Of a stretch of 48,252 bases of DNA, positions 44,822-48,252 are shown piece by piece. The position numbers and the translations under genes are program-made. Origin of the DNA: Rhodovulum strictum (lineage in GTDB: Bacteria > Pseudomonadota > Alphaproteobacteria > Rhodobacterales > Rhodobacteraceae); contig NZ_WJPO01000030.1 of NCBI RefSeq assembly GCF_009649175.1, forward strand, positions 1 through 48,252. The letters run 5' to 3'. The notes beneath the pieces are model-generated. The model was not told the DNA's origin, searched no databases, and was given only the letters and a program-made list of their open reading frames with translations. How positions within the stretch are numbered: the first letter of the stretch is position 1; each line of letters opens with the position of its first letter.

Positions 44822-45472
44822 CTACAGCGCCCCTGCGCTGGCAAGAAGATCGTCCATCGCGTGAATCCCGGTCCTGTCGCGAAGCGCCAGCACGTCGGCC
44901 CATCGTAGCGCGTCATATGACTGACCCGGTTGCAGCCTGCCCGACCATCCATGATGAAAGTCGCGGGGCATGATTTCGGCGACGCGGTTCAGGGCGTGAA
45001 CTTCGGAAATGCGAGGAACATTGCGTTCATAGGTTTCGGAACCGACGGCCTTCAACCTTTCCATGTCATTGAGGAAGCGAACGAACGTCGCCGACGGCGC
45101 TTCTTCGCTATAGAGCCTGCCCATAACCCGAACATAGTCGCGCGATGCAAACAGGTGGTCACGTTCGACCGAAAGCATGATGTTCAGCTTGAGGAACGCC
45201 CGACCGCAAAGCGGCTTCAATGCTGCGACGATCATCGGGATTTCGCGCGGCTGCATGTATCGCGACACGCGGAACGACGACAGCTTTGTGAAGTTCGCGC
45301 CGACCCATTCAACAAGAACGTCGGTCAACAGTTGATCCGGCGTCGCGACAGTCGGCATTTCGTGGCTACGGTCCATAAGCTTCATGCACAACAGAACGTC
45401 GAAGCATCCCCCGTTTTCGTCAATCATTGCAATGAAATCTTCGGCAACTGCGCCGTGTCCATTTTCTTTCAT
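44822..45472 (-). CDS. unknown 216-aa island protein
   Basis: The protein begins MKENGHGAVAEDFIAMIDENGG and has LLTDVLVEWVGANFTKLSSF, RGFLKLNIMLSVERDHLF-like and FVRFLNDMERLKAVG segments. No membrane helix or known domain is visible. AAGGAA stands upstream of the ATG, and two TAGTAG repeats 11 bp apart (45490-45506) stand just before that, so its expression may be tied to the primase gene. Confidence 0.68.
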   Translation of the reverse strand: MKENGHGAVAEDFIAMIDENGGCFDVLLCMKLMDRSHEMPTVATPDQLLTDVLVEWVGANFTKLSSFRVSRYMQPREIPMIVAALKPLCGRAFLKLNIMLSVERDHLFASRDYVRVMGRLYSEEAPSATFVRFLNDMERLKAVGSETYERNVPRISEVHALNRVAEIMPRDFHHGWSGRLQPGQSYDALRWADVLALRDRTGIHAMDDLLASAGAL

Positions 45473-45487
45473 TTCGCCGGTTCCTTC

Positions 45488-45506
45488 GTTAGTAGCGATG
45501 TAGTAG
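45488..45506. promoter_or_regulatory. paired TTAGTAG/TGTAGTAG operator-like motif
   Basis: GTTAGTAG (45488-45495) and TGTAGTAG (45499-45506) put TAGTAG at an 11-bp spacing, 16-34 bp before the start of the 216-aa gene. The same word occurs next to the tRNA and before the primase-helicase gene. AlpA is the natural candidate to bind it, by inference. Confidence 0.45.
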
Positions 45507-45619
45507 CAACGGTTCGACGCTAGATTTCGCAGTTATTTCAACGACCATCGGTAGCGGGCTGCGCTGCCATCACGATAAATCCCGCTTCTGGACGCAACCG
45601 GGTTGCCGTGCAGGTGGGT

Positions 45620-45739
45620 GCGTGAGTTCGCATCGTGAGTAATGTTCGTCGTCTAAGTTCCCCCATACCCCCTGTGAGATAGAACTCACGAGGGGGGGTA
45701 TGAATTGAACTAACGAATTCGTAGGTTCCGAACTCACGA
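45620..45739. repeat. repeat- and hairpin-rich region, possible origin or operator
   Basis: GAACTCACGA occurs at 45682-45691 and 45730-45739; near-copies in reverse orientation are at 45620-45629 (GCGTGAGTTC) and 45633-45642. A strong hairpin CATACCCCC (45664-45672) with GGGGGTATG (45694-45702) encloses GTGAG/CTCAC, and the palindrome ACGAATTCGT lies at 45713-45722. Lying in the 267-bp gap next to the primase-helicase gene, it could be the replication origin of the element; it could also be an operator. Confidence 0.5.
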
Positions 45740-47758
45740 TCAGACCCCCGTGCCGTAAAGGGGATCGTCGGGCGTCAATACGGCCCAAAACTGATGCGTA
45801 TTTCGGTTATTGTCCCATCCGTTTCTTTTTACGATGCGTCCACTATTGGAAAGCGTAGAGATTGCGAGTTTGACCCGGCGCTTCATTTCCTTATCGCCTT
45901 CGGCGTATTCACGGGGGAAGATTTCCGCAAGGCCGTGATAAGCCGTCTTCGGGCCGGATGCTGCGGCGCGTATCGGTTCACCACGACGTTGCGCTTCTTG
46001 AATATGGCCGAAGACCTTTTCGACCATCGGCGCAGATGTTTCATCTATCGCAGCGGCAACTTCGTGATTAGTGAACGCGGAAAGAACGCCGGTTTCTGCA
46101 TTTCGCCGCAGCCGGAACGGCCCCGATTTCGGCCCCAAGTTCGCCTTCTCATGCGACACGATGATATGTTCGGGAAGATCAGTTTCGACAACGACCTTCA
46201 TAAACATGCGCGACCGAACGCTGTTGTTCCATGCGACGGAACCGTTGTAGGTCTTGCCGCTGCCTTTGGTTGCAGTTTCGGCGTTGACGTGCGCAAGAAG
46301 CAAAATATTGCATTCGGTTCGTGCGGCAATCCGGCGAAGCGCACCGATAAATGCGTTGACCGGGACAAGGGCGTTGTGATCGGCAAGGAAGACCGTCGAA
46401 GCATTGTCGATAAAGACTTGCTTTGCGCCCGTCGCGATAATGCGACGTTCCAGTTCGGCTAGGGCTGCGGTCGCAACCCCGGCGGCACTGTCGCGGGCTT
46501 CGACCCAAAGCGGCGAACCTTCAACATCCCAAAGGTGAAGGCGACCGAACCCTTCGGACAACCATTCACCTTGAAAGTTCAAATGCATCGCGGCGGCTAT
46601 GGCTTCCAGCCGTCGCCCGCATTCAATTGCATCGTCTTCGGCGGTCACGAAAAGGACCGGGACCGGGGCCGGAACGTGAAGCGACAGCCCCGACATGCCG
46701 AAGGCCAAGCACAGCGCCCAAGCAAGCGCGAAGTTGGTTTTGCCAACGCCACCATCTGCCGACAGAAGCGTAACTTCGCCGCAGGGCGTGAAGAATGTTG
46801 TTGTGAACAAGCGCGGGGGCGTAGCTTGGACAATTCGAAGAAGTTCGGTCAAATTCAGCGTCGCAGGGAACGGCGTTTCCACCCCCTGCCCGGAGCGGGG
46901 ATCGAAGGCGGCAAGACCATGCGGGCGAAGTTCAACGTCCTGTCGCCATCCGGGGTTCTGCCAGCCGTTCGCCTGCGCCATGCTGAAAACAGCGCGATAG
47001 CTGCTATGCTTCCAGTCTTCGGCCCATTTCGCGGCGAACTCTGCATCGTCATGCTTCGATGACCGGCGCGACCAATCGCGGCCCAGTTCGAAGCCGCTGT
47101 TGTTCGGAACCGACTTCAACGCGGCAATGACGGCAATCCAGCTTTCGCGGGCATCGGGGTTGATCCAGTCCAGCGCGTCGGCAAGCTGCGCCGCCGTGGA
47201 AGCGTCCAGCGGGTCAGCCTGTTCCCGTGCAGGGGGTGCAGCCGGTGTCGCCTTCCCTGCGCCGTGGCGGGGCGCTATGGCCTGCGCAACGAAGGGGGCA
47301 AGGTCGGTCAGGGGATCGTCGCGGAAGGCGTTCCCGGTGAAGGTGAAGTAGCGCCCGCCGCTGTAGGCTTCCAAGCCGCTGGCGTTGCTGGCAAGCGTCG
47401 GGAAGGGCTGCCCAAAGCCAATGGCATGTGCCCCGGCTCCGGTCGGGCTGTATTCGACGTAACCCGGCGCAGCGTTCACAAGATCGGCCAAGCCGTTCGC
47501 GTCCACCCCGTCGAAGTCAATACCCTGCCAGCCATCCCCCAGGGCGAAACCTAGCCCGTCGAACCCCTGCCCGGATGCAAGCGCGGCGGCTTCACTGTGC
47601 GTCGTCCAGTTGTCTGGATTGGTCGGGTCGCAGCGAAGGCCGGTTCGGGGATTGTGCGGAACCTTCGGGCGCTTGCCTTTGGTATTGGGTTCGCCGTATT
47701 TCCAAACAAGCCATCGGGCCGTGTCCTTCATGGCTTGCGACGTAAATTTCGGCTGCAT
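45740..47758 (-). CDS. fused AEP-type primase and RecA-like helicase (RepA-like)
   Basis: The 672-aa product is a replication protein of phages and integrated elements. The N-terminal primase part shows GIDFDGV (Asp81, Asp83), YSPTGAGAHAIG (His111) and EAYSGGRYFTFTG. A PriCT-2-like segment lies at about 190-265 (DALDWINPDARESWIAVIAAL, WSRRSSKHDD). The RecA-like ATPase follows, with Walker A SADGGVGKTNFA (Lys340), VLFVTAEDDAIECGRRLEAI, and Walker B-like KQVFIDNASTVF. The end has a helical, winged-helix-like segment (AISTLSNSGRIVKRNG). It probably replicates the element after excision. The ATG at 47758 is preceded by the arm of an inverted repeat. Confidence 0.87.
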   Translation of the reverse strand: MQPKFTSQAMKDTARWLVWKYGEPNTKGKRPKVPHNPRTGLRCDPTNPDNWTTHSEAAALASGQGFDGLGFALGDGWQGIDFDGVDANGLADLVNAAPGYVEYSPTGAGAHAIGFGQPFPTLASNASGLEAYSGGRYFTFTGNAFRDDPLTDLAPFVAQAIAPRHGAGKATPAAPPAREQADPLDASTAAQLADALDWINPDARESWIAVIAALKSVPNNSGFELGRDWSRRSSKHDDAEFAAKWAEDWKHSSYRAVFSMAQANGWQNPGWRQDVELRPHGLAAFDPRSGQGVETPFPATLNLTELLRIVQATPPRLFTTTFFTPCGEVTLLSADGGVGKTNFALAWALCLAFGMSGLSLHVPAPVPVLFVTAEDDAIECGRRLEAIAAAMHLNFQGEWLSEGFGRLHLWDVEGSPLWVEARDSAAGVATAALAELERRIIATGAKQVFIDNASTVFLADHNALVPVNAFIGALRRIAARTECNILLLAHVNAETATKGSGKTYNGSVAWNNSVRSRMFMKVVVETDLPEHIIVSHEKANLGPKSGPFRLRRNAETGVLSAFTNHEVAAAIDETSAPMVEKVFGHIQEAQRRGEPIRAAASGPKTAYHGLAEIFPREYAEGDKEMKRRVKLAISTLSNSGRIVKRNGWDNNRNTHQFWAVLTPDDPLYGTGV

Positions 47759-47806
47759 TTTCGGCCTGTAATGTAGTAGGTTGTTATTAGAAGTTGTTGG
47801 CCGAAA
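47759..47806. promoter_or_regulatory. inverted repeat and TGTAGTAG motif before the primase-helicase gene
   Basis: TTTCGGCC (47759-47766) and GGCCGAAA (47799-47806) flank a 32-nt interior that contains TGTAGTAG (47772-47779). The inner arm abuts the start codon of the primase-helicase gene, so folding of the RNA could hide the ribosome site, or a bound protein could block it. Confidence 0.5.
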
Positions 47807-47863
47807 TTTTTTCGTCCTACTTCATTGGCTTATCTTCGATTTTGTCAGCCCATACGGCTGCCA

Positions 47864-48175
47864 TCACGCGCAATCTTTGCGGGCTTCTGTCAGTTCGACA
47901 ACAAGGGCGCGGATTTCGTCTTCGGTTGCGCCGCGAATGCGGGCGGCAAGAATGGCGTTGCATTCGGTCGCGGGCCATGCCGACGACTTTTCGCCAAGCT
48001 TGATCGGGCGCGGGAACAGCCCCTTCGCCATAGCTTCATACAGCGTCGGGCGGGCCATGCCGGTAACGGCGCAAACGTCGGGGGTGCGCAGAAGGGCGTT
48101 CGGCACAAGGGCCGCAGGCGTGAAGCGTGGCGGCGTCTGGCCTTGATCGGTGAAGGGCGGCAGGGGGGCGTTCAT
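47864..48175 (-). CDS. AlpA-family excisionase-like regulator
   Basis: The 103-aa protein has the AlpA/MerR-type helix-turn-helix: LLRTPDVCAVTGMARPTLYEAMAKGLFPRPIKLGEKSSAWPATE (about 29-71). AlpA proteins switch on excision or transcription of integrated elements. It is the last gene at this end and transcribes toward the primase-helicase gene, 105 bp away. A short inverted repeat TGAAA/TTTCA lies upstream around 48220-48240. The integrase is expected beyond the window. Confidence 0.85.
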   Translation of the reverse strand: MNAPLPPFTDQGQTPPRFTPAALVPNALLRTPDVCAVTGMARPTLYEAMAKGLFPRPIKLGEKSSAWPATECNAILAARIRGATEDEIRALVVELTEARKDCA

Positions 48176-48252
48176 CCCGGCTTATTCGTCCAATTCGGCC
48201 GGAAAAGTTGCGTGCGCCTGAAAGCGCTGTAGTTTCAAGCTGCTAGACCAGA

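Larger units (their letters stand above)
41053..48252. mobile_element. integrated genomic island or satellite at tRNA-Glu (left part)
   Basis: The segment starts at the end of tRNA-Glu, differs in base composition from the host (the first 2 kb visibly AT-richer) and has an AlpA regulator, a fused primase-helicase, small unknown genes and a two-gene cargo. That set matches phage satellites and integrative elements. The end, second att copy and integrase are not visible; the integrase probably lies beyond 48252 near the alpA end. There are no capsid, portal or conjugation genes in the visible part. Confidence 0.75.

Noticed and set aside
45570-45788. 72-aa minus-strand frame across the repeat-rich gap
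   Set aside because: It overlaps the primase-helicase C-terminus and covers hairpin DNA; no domain or start signal is visible.
40978-48252. CRISPR array or complete prophage in the island
   Set aside because: The repeats are few and short, with no spacer pattern, and there are no capsid, tail or lysis genes in the visible part.

Overview
The window looks like a chromosome segment of a GC-rich alphaproteobacterium of the Rhodobacteraceae (Paracoccus/Rhodovulum-like). The basis is the GC-rich codon use, the soxVWXYZABCD-F-G-H gene order, the Frc-type sugar importer with a ROK regulator, the glpX-recJ-tRNA-Glu order and the short ATGA-type gene overlaps. No rRNA operon, CRISPR array or insertion sequence is visible. 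From the right end of tRNA-Glu at about 41 kb the character changes to an integrated element that runs off the window.

Left part (1-14.8 kb), mostly housekeeping: a 5'-truncated trmO-like fragment, a DUF4399 periplasmic protein, a Hint-domain protein that lacks the usual Cys, smpB, an overlapping mercaptopyruvate sulfurtransferase/aminotransferase pair, the glnK-amtB ammonium operon (minus strand), a class A penicillin-binding protein, the mlaA-mlaC lipid-trafficking pair, a translationally coupled ridA/GDPD pair followed by a COG3146 acyltransferase coupled to a pterin dehydratase, and a tryptophanase-family lyase.

Sulfur-oxidation region (15.0-27.1 kb): soxV, W, X, Y, Z, A, B, C, D, F, G, H and a YeeE/YedE thiosulfate permease (soxT-like), all on the plus strand. 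SoxXA load thiosulfate onto SoxY(Z), SoxB releases sulfate and SoxCD oxidises the sulfane sulfur. SoxV/SoxW supply periplasmic reductant, and SoxF is a flavocytochrome-c sulfide dehydrogenase flavoprotein. The cluster is unusual: soxR, soxS and soxE are absent here, SoxD is short with one haem motif, and SoxH lacks the canonical HxHxDH motif. AT-rich palindromes stand before soxV and before soxX, where SoxR binds in Paracoccus.

Sugar and envelope region (27.2-38.0 kb): an Frc-like importer (frcB-C-A, minus strand) lies divergent from a ROK regulator and an Frc-type kinase, with a perfect 10-bp inverted repeat between them. Then come a membrane-anchored alpha/beta hydrolase, tRNA-Arg(CCT), a LacI/GntR-type regulator and three overlapping genes (GT2, lipid-A N-terminal domain protein, GT39/ArnT-like) that look like a lipid-linked sugar transfer module. 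glpX and recJ follow.

Island (41.05-48.25 kb and beyond): the element abuts tRNA-Glu(TTC). It carries a minus-strand set of AlpA-type regulator, fused primase-helicase (D-x-D / H primase motifs, PriCT-2-like segment, RecA-like ATPase) and small unknown genes. Next to the tRNA is a visibly AT-richer two-gene cassette: a 316-aa soluble protein overlapping a 208-aa four-helix membrane protein. Its layout resembles lambda RexA-RexB, and it is the best candidate here for an undescribed (perhaps anti-phage) system. A TGTAGTAG-type repeat recurs at the tRNA end and in front of two element genes. No integrase or second att copy is visible, so both probably lie to the right of the window.
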